Positions 1 to 6,899 of a stretch of 43,576 bases of DNA are shown here, piece after piece. Position numbers and translations under genes: made by a program. How positions within the stretch are numbered: the stretch's first letter is position 1; each line of letters starts with the position of its first letter. Under the pieces are notes generated by a model, which saw only the letters and a list, made by a program, of their open reading frames with translations, did no database searches and was not told where the DNA came from. The DNA is from Polyangiaceae bacterium (GTDB lineage: Bacteria; Myxococcota_A; Polyangia; Polyangiales; Polyangiaceae), in the NCBI GenBank assembly GCA_023150915.1, contig JAKLKA010000114.1, positions 1 to 43,576 of the forward strand. Reading direction: 5' to 3'.

Positions 1-264
1 GCTGCCGCCGGACGCGCCGCTGCCGCCACTGCCGCCAGTCGCGCCGCTGCCGCCGGTCGCGCCGCTGCCGCCGGTCGCGCCGCTGCCACCGGTGCCGGCG
101 GTGCCGCCGGTGGTGCCGGCGCTGCCACCCGTGGCCGAGCCGCCCGAGCCACCGGAACCGCCGGAGCCGCCCGCGCTGCCGCCGGTGCCGCCGCCACCGT
201 CGGACTCCGAATCACCGCCACATCCCCAGGCCAGAATCGCGAAAAGCACGAGAGCGCGTCGCAT
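1..264 (-). CDS. Gly-rich-linker lipoprotein, N-terminal part (cut by window edge)
   Basis: The reading frame starts at an ATG at 264 and is still open at base 1, so only the first 88 codons are present. It begins with a short basic stretch and a hydrophobic segment ending in LAWGC, a lipobox, followed by a Gly/Ser/Thr/Ala linker built of GGSGGS, GGTAGT and GGSGAT units. The protein is therefore a predicted lipoprotein whose functional domain lies outside the window. Similar linkers occur in the lipoproteins at 14133, 16649 and 42641. It is read divergently from the lipoprotein at 361. No function can be assigned. Confidence 0.75.
   Translation of the reverse strand, partial: MRRALVLFAILAWGCGGDSESDGGGGTGGSAGGSGGSGGSGGSATGGSAGTTGGTAGTGGSGATGGSGATGGSGATGGSGGSGASGGS
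38..91. repeat. 18-bp tandem repeat in lipoprotein linker (3 units)
   Basis: Three adjacent 18-bp units (gtcgcgccgctgccgccg, the last with one change) encode GGSGAT repeats on the minus strand. The unit is a multiple of three, so gain or loss of units keeps the frame. Confidence 0.8.
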
Positions 265-360
265 GGGCACCTCCGGTCAGGCATTTTTCGCTGATTTCGC
301 TCAGCCTGCAATCGAAGAAGGGGTTGGCTGCCCTCGCGCTTCGTGCGAAAGAGCGCGCTC

Positions 361-1125
361 ATGACCATCCGAACCGTACTCCCGTTCCTGTTCTCCGCTG
401 TTTTCGTGGCCTGTGGTGGCGGTGCGCCGCCCCCCGCCGAGACCCCGCCGACCGATCCGGCGCAGGGCAAGTCCGACATGCCCACCGAGCCCGCAGCCGA
501 GAAACCCGCCGAGGGCGGCGACAAGGGCGATCCGGCGGCGAAGCCGGAAGAGAAGAAGGCCGAGCCCGCGCCGAAGCTCGACAAGCCCAAGAGCGCGTCG
601 ACCGCCGCCGGCAAGTCGCTGAGCGAGGTCGAGGGCACCGCGGTGCTCGACGAGGCCAAGAAGCTCGGCTGGATCAAGGACGGCACGGCCGTCGGCGGTG
701 GCACGATCGGCTCGTACGAGCAGTTCAAGTTCGACATCGAGAAGGGCAAGCTCAAGGGCTTCGTCGAGGTGGTGCGCCCCGCGGCGACTCCGACCGCGGC
801 TGGCAGCGGCGGCCTGGTTCCGCCCGCAGAGCTCAAGGGCACGCGCGAGAAGGAAGGCGCCGCCGTTCACCACGACGAGGCGGCCGACGTGATCGTGATC
901 GTGTCGATCGAAGGCAAGAACGCCGACGCCAAGAAGCTGCTCGGCCAGCTGGTGAAGATCGCCAAGGCCGCACCGGCCAAGGCCGAGCCCGCGAAGAAGG
1001 CCGAGCCCGCGAAGAAGGCCGAGCCCGCGAAGCCGACGGGTGACAAGGCTGCGACGCCCGCGACGCCGGCCAAGCCCGCGACGCCCGCGACGCCGGCCAA
1101 GCCCGCGACGCCCGCCAAGAAGTGA
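361..1125 (+). CDS. Predicted lipoprotein with Lys/Ala/Pro-rich tail
   Basis: A 254-residue protein starting at ATG 361. A GTG at 343 is in frame, but ATG 361 puts a normal signal peptide at the N-terminus, ending in the lipobox FVAC at about residue 18. A Pro/Glu/Lys-rich low-complexity stretch follows, then a folded-looking middle (about residues 75-200) with no family I recognise. The last 50 residues are KAEPAK and PATPAK repeats, resembling histone H1-like tails. The tail could bind an acidic partner such as polyanionic surface material or simply act as a spacer. It is divergent from the gene ending at the window start and convergent with the next gene, their stop codons being adjacent. 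Confidence 0.8.
   Translation: MTIRTVLPFLFSAVFVACGGGAPPPAETPPTDPAQGKSDMPTEPAAEKPAEGGDKGDPAAKPEEKKAEPAPKLDKPKSASTAAGKSLSEVEGTAVLDEAKKLGWIKDGTAVGGGTIGSYEQFKFDIEKGKLKGFVEVVRPAATPTAAGSGGLVPPAELKGTREKEGAAVHHDEAADVIVIVSIEGKNADAKKLLGQLVKIAKAAPAKAEPAKKAEPAKKAEPAKPTGDKAATPATPAKPATPATPAKPATPAKK
979..1032. repeat. 18-bp tandem repeat encoding KAEPAK (3 units)
   Basis: Three copies of aaggccgagcccgcgaag lie end to end in the 3' part of the lipoprotein gene and encode the basic KAEPAK repeats. Confidence 0.85.
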
Positions 1126-2055
1126 TCAGAACACCCAGGTCGCGCTCGCCCCGGACGGGTGCACGCCCAGCCGCAGAGACCCTGCGTTGGCGGGCGCCTG
1201 CTTCTTCGGGGCGAGCAAGATCAAGGTGACGCCCGCGGCGGCGCCCACCCCGGCGCCGATCCAGAACGCACGCGCCACGCTGTAGCGATCGATGGCGTCT
1301 TCGCGCGCGCCGGCGTCCTTGTGATCCGAGTCGTCGAACTTCTGCTTGGCGCCCAGCGCGCTCACGTAGAAGCCCAGGCCGACCCCGGCCGCAGCCGCCG
1401 AGGCCCCGACCAACACGAAGCCGAAGGTGCGCTGCAGGTTGCCCGCCGAATCGTCGGCAGGCTCGGTGGGCGTCGGCTTCTGGGGCGCACCGGCAGGCTC
1501 GTCTTCGTCCAGCTCGAGCTTCACCACCTTGAGCTGGCCTGCGGCCACGCTCACGCCACGTTCGACGATCTCGCCCTCGGGGCCTTCGAGCTTGATCTCG
1601 TGGTCACCCGGCTCGACGAAGGTCTCGAAGGGGATGCGCGTCTGGGCGATGGGGCCCACGCTGGCGCGCGTGCCCTTGGGTTCGGTGATCTCCAGCTTGC
1701 CCAGGGCGGCTTGCAGATCGACGAGCTTCTTCTTGGCCTGCTTGCTCTGGGCCTCCGAAAGGCCCCCCAGCTTCAGCGACTCGGCGTAGCCGTTGGCGGC
1801 GCGGGCGCGGTCTTTCGCGCCCTCCCAGCACATCGCGGCGTTGTACAGGGTCGCGCCGTGGGGCGCGCGCTTGTGGGCCTCGGTGAAGGCCTCGGCGCAG
1901 ACCCGGAACTCGCCCTTCTTGGCGGCAGCCGCCCCGGCCTCGAAGAACTGCGCCGCCACCTGGGTTTCCGAGCCGCTCTGGGCCCGCGCCCCGGGCGCGA
2001 GCAGAAGCCCGGTCGCCAGCCCGAAGAGCGCAGGTTTTCCGACCGGTGGCAGCAC
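1126..2055 (-). CDS. TPR/PEGA-like exported protein
   Basis: About 309 residues if started at GTG 2055; GTG 2076 is also in frame and neither has a clear ribosome-binding site, so the start is uncertain. The N-terminus has a signal peptide ending GARAQ. A TPR-like region follows (GEFRVCAEAFTEAHKRAP, then LYNAAMCWEGAKDRARAANG), then a PEGA-like beta domain (PFETFVEPGDHEIKLEGPEG), a Pro-rich spacer, and two hydrophobic segments near the C-terminus. This plan is common in Myxococcota, where such proteins are thought to be envelope or scaffold proteins. It lies directly downstream of larE in the same direction and may be co-transcribed. A related plan is seen in the gene at 41804. Confidence 0.75.
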   Translation of the reverse strand: MLPPVGKPALFGLATGLLLAPGARAQSGSETQVAAQFFEAGAAAAKKGEFRVCAEAFTEAHKRAPHGATLYNAAMCWEGAKDRARAANGYAESLKLGGLSEAQSKQAKKKLVDLQAALGKLEITEPKGTRASVGPIAQTRIPFETFVEPGDHEIKLEGPEGEIVERGVSVAAGQLKVVKLELDEDEPAGAPQKPTPTEPADDSAGNLQRTFGFVLVGASAAAAGVGLGFYVSALGAKQKFDDSDHKDAGAREDAIDRYSVARAFWIGAGVGAAAGVTLILLAPKKQAPANAGSLRLGVHPSGASATWVF

Positions 2056-2084
2056 GGGACGACGATACCACGGCACCCCGCCGT

Positions 2085-2921
2085 TCAAACCAAACGCAGC
2101 GAACGACCTTGCAGGACCTCGTTGTGCGAGCCCTGGCGGTAGCCCGCCAGATCGACCGCCACGTAGGCGAAGCCGTGGACCTTGCCCAGGCGCACGATCT
2201 CTTCGCGGACGCCGGGGCGCAGCAGCCCCTCGAGCTCGCCCAGATCGATCTCGATCCGCGCGACGGTGTCGTGCCAGCGCACCCTGAGCTGCCGGAAGCC
2301 GAGGGCGCGCAGCGCCGCTTCGAGCCCGCCGATCTGCTTCAGGCGATCGGCCGTCACGCTGGTTCCGTACGGAATGCGGCTCGACAGGCACGCCGACGCC
2401 GGCTTGTCCCACACGTCCATGCCGATCAGGCGCGCGGCCTGCCGCACCTCGGCTTTGGTCATGCCGGCCTCGACCAGCGGGCTCTTGACCGCGGCGTTCT
2501 TGGCGGCTTCCAGCCCCGGGCGATAGTCGCCCAGGTCGTCCAGGTTGGTGCCGTTGGCCACGTGCGCCAGCCCCCACAGTGCGCGCTTCTGCTCGGCGAT
2601 CTCGTACAGCTCGCTCTTGCAGTGGAAGCAACGGTCGGGCTCGTTCGCCACATAGCCCGGGCGCGCGATCTCGTTACTGTCCACGAAGCGGTGCTGCGCG
2701 CCGATCTTCCTGGCGATCCGCTCGGCGTCCTGCTTTTCGCTCTCGGGCAAGCTGGGGCTGACCGCGGTCATGCCCACGGCACGCTCGCCGAGCTCGGCGT
2801 GGGCCACCGCCAGCACGAACGCGCTGTCGAGACCGCCCGAGTAGCAGACCAGCACCGAGCCCAGCCCGCGCAGGCCTTCGCGCAGGCGCTCGAGCTTTTC
2901 TTGGGCCGCGTCGCTGCTCAT
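2085..2921 (-). CDS. larE: LarE-type ATP-dependent sulfur transferase
   Basis: A 278-residue PP-loop protein, the usual LarE length. The nucleotide-binding motif SGGLDS is at residues 28-33. Further family marks are PDRCFHCK (about 96-102), GTNLDDLGDYRPG (about 124-136) and ACLSSRIPYG with C178, the position of the sacrificed or cluster-binding cysteine. LarE supplies sulfur to the pyridinium dithiocarboxylate precursor of the nickel-pincer nucleotide cofactor of lactate racemase-type enzymes. C98 and C101 together with C178 suggest the three-cysteine type that may carry an iron-sulfur cluster rather than sacrificing its own cysteine; this is inference. larB, larC and larA are not in the window. 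The ATG at 2921 fits the N-terminus of the family. Confidence 0.9.
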   Translation of the reverse strand: MSSDAAQEKLERLREGLRGLGSVLVCYSGGLDSAFVLAVAHAELGERAVGMTAVSPSLPESEKQDAERIARKIGAQHRFVDSNEIARPGYVANEPDRCFHCKSELYEIAEQKRALWGLAHVANGTNLDDLGDYRPGLEAAKNAAVKSPLVEAGMTKAEVRQAARLIGMDVWDKPASACLSSRIPYGTSVTADRLKQIGGLEAALRALGFRQLRVRWHDTVARIEIDLGELEGLLRPGVREEIVRLGKVHGFAYVAVDLAGYRQGSHNEVLQGRSLRLV

Positions 2922-2961
2922 CGCAACTGGGTTCTTAACACCCGGCTGACCGGGTGCCAGC

Positions 2962-3528
2962 TCAGGGTTTGGCGGCCTTGCCCAGCCCCGCGGTGTTGCC
3001 CCAGATCTGCAGCGCGTAGCGGCCGGCGCCGCGGAACACGCTCACCTCGAGCATGTAGAGCCCGGGCACGTCGAAGCAGATCGGTCCGGCGGGCGGCGTC
3101 ACGGGGAAGGCGTCGTGGCTCACGTCGCCGGTCACGTCCTCGCCGTCGGGCCCGCGCAAGAGCACGTCCAGGTCCTGGACGTTGCGATCGCCGACGGCGT
3201 ACACGCGGTAGCACGCGCCCGAGGCCGGCACGTAGAAGGTGAAGCGATCGGCCGGATCCTTCTCGGCCTGCTCGGCGGTGTGCACCGCGGTCACGGCTTG
3301 CATGCCGCCGGTCGCGCCGCACGACCGTGTCAGGCGGGCCAGATCTTCTTTCGGCGCGCCGCTGGGCGCAAAGGCCGAGTAGCACTCGGACCAGACCCCG
3401 CCCTTGGGGCCGGCTTCGTCGTCGGTCTTCGCGCTGGGCGAGCCCGAGGTCGGCGGGGGGAGCGGCTCGGGGGTCTGCCCACCACAGCCGAACGCCAAGA
3501 ACGCGAGGAGCAAGATCTGCCGAGGCAT
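2962..3528 (-). CDS. Predicted lipoprotein
   Basis: A 188-residue protein from ATG 3528. The first 15 residues form a short lipoprotein signal with lipobox LAFGC, followed by a Pro/Ser-rich spacer. The rest contains paired cysteines (SECYSA, RSCGATGG, GACYRVYAVG, GPICFDVPG) and a beta-rich C-terminal half (about residues 95-180) that looks like a pre-peptidase or jelly-roll type domain: FTFYVPASGACYRVYAV, DLDVLLRGPDGEDV and GLYMLEVSVFRGAGRYALQI. The function is unknown. It lies upstream of larE on the same strand with a gap of 40 bp, so the two may share a transcript. It is divergent from imuA. Confidence 0.75.
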   Translation of the reverse strand: MPRQILLLAFLAFGCGGQTPEPLPPPTSGSPSAKTDDEAGPKGGVWSECYSAFAPSGAPKEDLARLTRSCGATGGMQAVTAVHTAEQAEKDPADRFTFYVPASGACYRVYAVGDRNVQDLDVLLRGPDGEDVTGDVSHDAFPVTPPAGPICFDVPGLYMLEVSVFRGAGRYALQIWGNTAGLGKAAKP

Positions 3529-3592
3529 CGCGGCGCGAGGATAGTCGCCTGCCGGGCCAGGTGAAGGGCGGACATTTCCTGACCAGGCTGGG

Positions 3593-3620
3593 TTGCACTG
3601 AGCGAAGCTGAGTGTATGTT
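3593..3620 (+). promoter_or_regulatory. Predicted imuA promoter
   Basis: A -35-like TTGCAC (3593-3598) and a -10-like TATGTT (3615-3620) are separated by 16 bp. The -10 lies inside the LexA operator. Transcription would begin only a few bases before ATG 3634, giving an almost leaderless message. There is no Shine-Dalgarno sequence before that ATG, which agrees with this. Confidence 0.55.
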
Positions 3621-3624
3621 CAGT
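3608..3624 (+). promoter_or_regulatory. LexA operator (SOS box) of imuA-imuB
   Basis: The sequence CTGAGTGTATGTTCAGT fits 13 of 17 positions of the Myxococcus xanthus LexA consensus as I recall it (CTRHAMRYBYGTTCAGS), including CTR at the start and GTTCAG at the end. The same CTG-N7-TGTTCAGT frame occurs at 17341, in front of dnaE2. LexA bound here would cover the -10 element. Confidence 0.75.
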
Positions 3625-3633
3625 ACACCCGTC

Positions 3634-4386
3634 ATGGCTCTGCCGCAACACGTGCTCGATCGACTCCCGGCGGCCCTCGTGCGAGGGGGCCAGCTCGCCC
3701 CGGCCGAATCGCCGGAAATCGGCCTGCCCTTGGGCCTGGCCGAGCTCGACGCGCTCTTGCCCGATGGGGGCCTTCTGCGGGGCGGGGTGGTCGAGCTGTG
3801 CGTGTCGGGGGCGGCGGCCGGGGCCACGCGCATCGCGCTCGCGGCCTGTCGCGCCGCGCAGGCCGAGGGGCGCGCGCGCGGCGGCGACACGCCCTGGTGT
3901 GCGTTCGTCGATCCTTCCGGCTCCCTCTTCGGGCCCGGCGTGGCCGAGGCGGGGGTTCAGCTCGATCGGCTGCTGGTGGTGCACCCCCCGCTCGAGGCGC
4001 TGGGGCGGGTGAGCGTGCGCGTCGTCGAGTCGCGGGCGTTCGCCGTGGTGGTCGTCGACACCCTGGGCGCGCCGGGCGCACCGGTCGACGTCGCGCTGGG
4101 CACCTGGCCGCGCATCGTGCGCCGGCTCGCGCTCGCCGTCGAGGGCAGCGCTGCCTGCGTGCTGCTCGTCACCGACAGCGCGGCTTCGCGGCCATTGCCG
4201 CTGCCGGTGGCGCAACGCATCGAGCTGTCGCGTCCCAGCGAGCACGAGCTCGCGGTGCGGGTCGCCAAGGACAAGCACGGGCGCATCGCTTCCATGCGCA
4301 AGATCCCGTGGGCGCCGTCGCCCCCACGCCCGCTGGTCAAAGCCGAGGGGCCGTCGCGCCGGCTCGCGCGAATTGCGGGGGGGTGA
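3634..4386 (+). CDS. imuA: ImuA, RecA-like mutasome protein
   Basis: A 250-residue RecA-fold protein of the ImuA family, an accessory protein for SOS-induced translesion synthesis with ImuB and DnaE2. The N-terminal part has the family pattern GLAELDALLPDGGLLRGGVV (about residues 35-54). The Walker A region reads SGAAAGAT, lacking the usual lysine, so ATP hydrolysis is doubtful. A beta strand with acidic end (AVVVVDTLGA) and QRIELSRPSEHELAV follow in the expected order. An in-frame ATG at 3616 lies inside the LexA operator and is rejected as a start. imuB begins 3 bp after the stop, so the two form an operon. Confidence 0.85.
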   Translation: MALPQHVLDRLPAALVRGGQLAPAESPEIGLPLGLAELDALLPDGGLLRGGVVELCVSGAAAGATRIALAACRAAQAEGRARGGDTPWCAFVDPSGSLFGPGVAEAGVQLDRLLVVHPPLEALGRVSVRVVESRAFAVVVVDTLGAPGAPVDVALGTWPRIVRRLALAVEGSAACVLLVTDSAASRPLPLPVAQRIELSRPSEHELAVRVAKDKHGRIASMRKIPWAPSPPRPLVKAEGPSRRLARIAGG

Positions 4387-4389
4387 GCC

Positions 4390-6081
4390 GTGCCTCGCAT
4401 CGCAGCCGTGTCCTTGCCGCACCTGATGATCGAGCTCGCGGCCGAGTCGCTGGCGGTGGCCGAGGGCGTGCGGAAGCCGGGCGCGCGGCCCGAGCTGCCA
4501 CCTTTCGCGGTGGTGCTGGTCGCGCGCGCGGGCCGCGCAGAAGGCGATCGTGCGGGCGCTGGTGAGCCGGTGTCGTCGGCTTCGCTGATCGACGCGGTCA
4601 GCGCCGACGCGCGGCGCTTCGGCGTGCGCCCGGGTCAGAGCGTCGCTGAGGCCTGCGCGCTCTTGTCGCGGCTGGCGGTGGTCCCGCTGCCGCGTGAAAC
4701 GCTGGCGGCTGCGCTCGGTCGCGTGGCAGAGGCCGCGCTCGCCTTCGGCGCCACGGTGTCCCTCGAGCCGCCGGACACCGTCTGGGTCGACGTGTCGGGG
4801 GCAGCCCATCTCTTCGGGGGCGAGGCCGCGCTCGGCGCCGAGCTGGCCAGCCGCGCGCGCGCGCTGGGGCACGTGGTGCGCGTCGCCATCGCCGAGGGGC
4901 CCCGCCTTGCGCAAGCGCTGGCGCGCTGGGGCAGCGCGGGCTCCACCCGGGACGAGCGCAGCGTGATCACGGTCGAGGGCCCGCGCACCCGCGCGGCCAT
5001 GGCGCTCTTGCCCATCACCGCCCTGCCCATGGCTGAAGAGCACGTGGCGTGGTTCGCTCGCCTCGGCGTGCTCAGTCTGGGGCAGCTGGCCGAGCTGCCG
5101 CGGGCGGCGGCGGCGGCGCGGCTGGGCGCCGAGGCCGATCGCGCCCTCGATCTGGCGCAGGGGCGCGACGACTCTCCGCTGGTGGCGTATCGCCCCCCGA
5201 GCCTGCTGTCGGAGCACAGCGAGTGGGACGAGCCCGCCGAAGGGCTCTCGCCGCTGCTCTTCGTGCTGAGCGGGCTGGTCTCGCGGGTCTCGGCGCGGCT
5301 GGCGGGGCGAGGCGAGGCGGCGCAGAAGCTGGTGCTGGTGCTCGAGCACGATCGCACCATCGCGCGTCATCGGGGGGTGCCGCTGGAAAAGGCGTTGGTG
5401 TTCGATCTGGCGTCGCCGCTCTGGCGCGCGGAAGAGATGAAGCGCGTGATCGTCTCGCGGCTCGAGCGCACCCGGCTCGAAGCGCCCAGTATCGGCCTTC
5501 GGCTCGAGGTGCCGGCCATCATCCGCGCGCTCGGTCGCCAGCTCGATCTGTCGCGGGTCTCGGGCGGGGTCACCGGGCAAAAAGGGCTCGAGTCGCTGCC
5601 GGTGATCCTGGCCGAGCTGGTGGCCGACATCGGTCGCGAGCGGGTGGGGGTGCTCGCCCTGCTCGATGCGCATCGCCCGGAAAAGCAGCACGCGCTTCGG
5701 CCGGCGCTGCCCGAGCCCGGCTCGCTGCTCACGCCCCAGAAGCGCTCGAAGAAGAGGGCCCGCCCCGAGCCCGAGCTGGTGAGCCGCGTGCGCTCGCTCG
5801 CGGCCGCGAAGCAGGGCGTGCCTACGCGGCTCTTGCCCGCACCGGTGCCCCTCGCCGCCGCGCTCCGGGTCGGTGCCACGCTGCGCATCGATCACCGGCT
5901 ATTCACCATCGATCGCATCGGCTTCGTCGAGCGGCTAGAGGCCGTCGAGTGGTGGACGGGCGCGCCCGTTGCGCGGGACTACCTGCGGCTCTGGCTCGGC
6001 AGCAGCGACGGCGGGCTCGACGCACTGGTGTACGTCGATCGGCAGAGCGGCAAGCGCTTCTTGCAAGCGGTGGGGGATTGA
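4390..6081 (+). CDS. imuB: ImuB, catalytically inactive Y-family polymerase homologue
   Basis: A 563-residue protein starting at GTG 4390. Family marks are the N-terminal beta strand RIAAVSLPHLMIELAAES, the diagnostic WVDVSGAAHLFGGE (about residues 131-144), the helix-hairpin-helix stretch LGVLSLGQLAELPRAAAAARLG, and the C-terminal RDYLRLWL followed by YVDRQSGKRFLQAVG. The acidic catalytic residues of true Y-family polymerases (the DxD near the N-terminus and the SxDE motif) are absent, as is normal for ImuB. The protein is expected to bridge the beta clamp and DnaE2. I did not find an obvious beta-clamp binding motif by eye. It is translated with imuA; dnaE2 lies 11 kb downstream on the same strand. 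Confidence 0.9.
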   Translation: MPRIAAVSLPHLMIELAAESLAVAEGVRKPGARPELPPFAVVLVARAGRAEGDRAGAGEPVSSASLIDAVSADARRFGVRPGQSVAEACALLSRLAVVPLPRETLAAALGRVAEAALAFGATVSLEPPDTVWVDVSGAAHLFGGEAALGAELASRARALGHVVRVAIAEGPRLAQALARWGSAGSTRDERSVITVEGPRTRAAMALLPITALPMAEEHVAWFARLGVLSLGQLAELPRAAAAARLGAEADRALDLAQGRDDSPLVAYRPPSLLSEHSEWDEPAEGLSPLLFVLSGLVSRVSARLAGRGEAAQKLVLVLEHDRTIARHRGVPLEKALVFDLASPLWRAEEMKRVIVSRLERTRLEAPSIGLRLEVPAIIRALGRQLDLSRVSGGVTGQKGLESLPVILAELVADIGRERVGVLALLDAHRPEKQHALRPALPEPGSLLTPQKRSKKRARPEPELVSRVRSLAAAKQGVPTRLLPAPVPLAAALRVGATLRIDHRLFTIDRIGFVERLEAVEWWTGAPVARDYLRLWLGSSDGGLDALVYVDRQSGKRFLQAVGD

Positions 6082-6239
6082 GGGAGGGCGCGTGCCACGA
6101 TCTCGCTCCGCGCGAGTGCGCGTGCGTGCGGCACGCACCCACCTTTCTGCTCCTCGACGGACCGTAGTTGTCGCGTCGCAGGGCGAACGCTGATAGCTCT
6201 CGGAGGTGCGGACGGGAGCGCCCGCGGGGAGTGGCGATC
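6082..6239. other. Intergenic region before the TSP3/Kelch gene
   Basis: The 158-bp gap holds no gene that I can support. A GGGGAG at 6226-6231 lies 8 bp before GTG 6240 and is the best ribosome-binding site for the next gene. No clear promoter or terminator was seen. Confidence 0.5.
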
Positions 6240-6881
6240 GTGGCAGTCAAAGACGCAGCGCGAACCGGCCGAGTCGAAGCGGTCTTCCAGGGAAATTTGG
6301 GGGGGGCGAGCAGATCCTCGCGTGCGTGGGCGCGCTGCCTCGTAGCGCTCGCGCTGCTCTGCGCCACCGTGATGATCAGTCGTCACGCTGAAGCCGGCAA
6401 GACCACGGGGGGCAGCCCGACGTGGGAGCTTCCACGCTCGCCATTCGTGCCACACCGCGCGACGCCCTCGGCGCTCGAGTGCGAGATGGACGAGGACGAC
6501 GACGGACTGGACGACGAGATCGAGGGGTTGCTCGCCGAGCGGTTCGTTCCCGTGATCAGATTCGCGAGCGGCGAAGCGCACGTCAAGTCAGGAGCCCAGT
6601 TTCCCGGCGGCAAAGAGCCGTTCGTTGCATTCAATGTGTGGCCGCGCAAGGTGGACGGTGATCTCCGGATCAACATCGTCTTCGCGACGTTGTACACGCG
6701 AGATGGCGGCTACTACTCGCACTTCCCAGGCGGCCAGGGAACGAACTCGCACCCTGGGGACAGCTCGAGCCTCGGGGTTGAGCTCGAGCTGACGCAGAAG
6801 CCTGATGGCCGATGGATGGCCGAGCTCGTCTACCTGAACGGCGGTCAGAAGTGGGCGCGGGACGTCGTCGGCAGTGACTAG
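6240..6881 (+). CDS. N-terminal part of a large exported protein, ending at an in-frame TAG
   Basis: A 213-residue frame starting at GTG 6240, preceded by GGGGAG at an 8-bp distance; TTG 6168 and GTG 6231 are alternatives. A long basic N-terminus leads to a hydrophobic segment (CLVALALLCATVMIS) and AEA, a probable signal peptide. An acidic patch MDEDDDGLDDEIEGLLAE follows, then a beta-rich region with RFVPVIRFASGE, VFATLYTRDGGYYSH and NSHPGDSSSLGVELELTQ. This pattern loosely recalls Vps62-like (HPGDWE-type) domains, a tentative call. The frame stops at TAG 6879-6881, but coding in the same frame resumes at once and continues to 10973, so this is very likely the front part of one longer protein. 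Confidence 0.6.
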   Translation: MAVKDAARTGRVEAVFQGNLGGASRSSRAWARCLVALALLCATVMISRHAEAGKTTGGSPTWELPRSPFVPHRATPSALECEMDEDDDGLDDEIEGLLAERFVPVIRFASGEAHVKSGAQFPGGKEPFVAFNVWPRKVDGDLRINIVFATLYTRDGGYYSHFPGGQGTNSHPGDSSSLGVELELTQKPDGRWMAELVYLNGGQKWARDVVGSD

Positions 6882-6899
6882 GAGAAGGAGGACTACTTC

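Noticed and set aside
1-91. Possible CRISPR array from the repeated GC-rich units at the window start
   Set aside because: Units are directly adjacent, without spacers, and encode a Gly-rich linker in a lipoprotein.
2962-5895. A 977-codon open frame on the minus strand covering imuA and imuB
   Set aside because: Its first two thirds are Arg/His/Gln-rich and antisense to imuA-imuB, as is usual for shadow frames in GC-rich DNA. Only the end from 3528 is a real gene.
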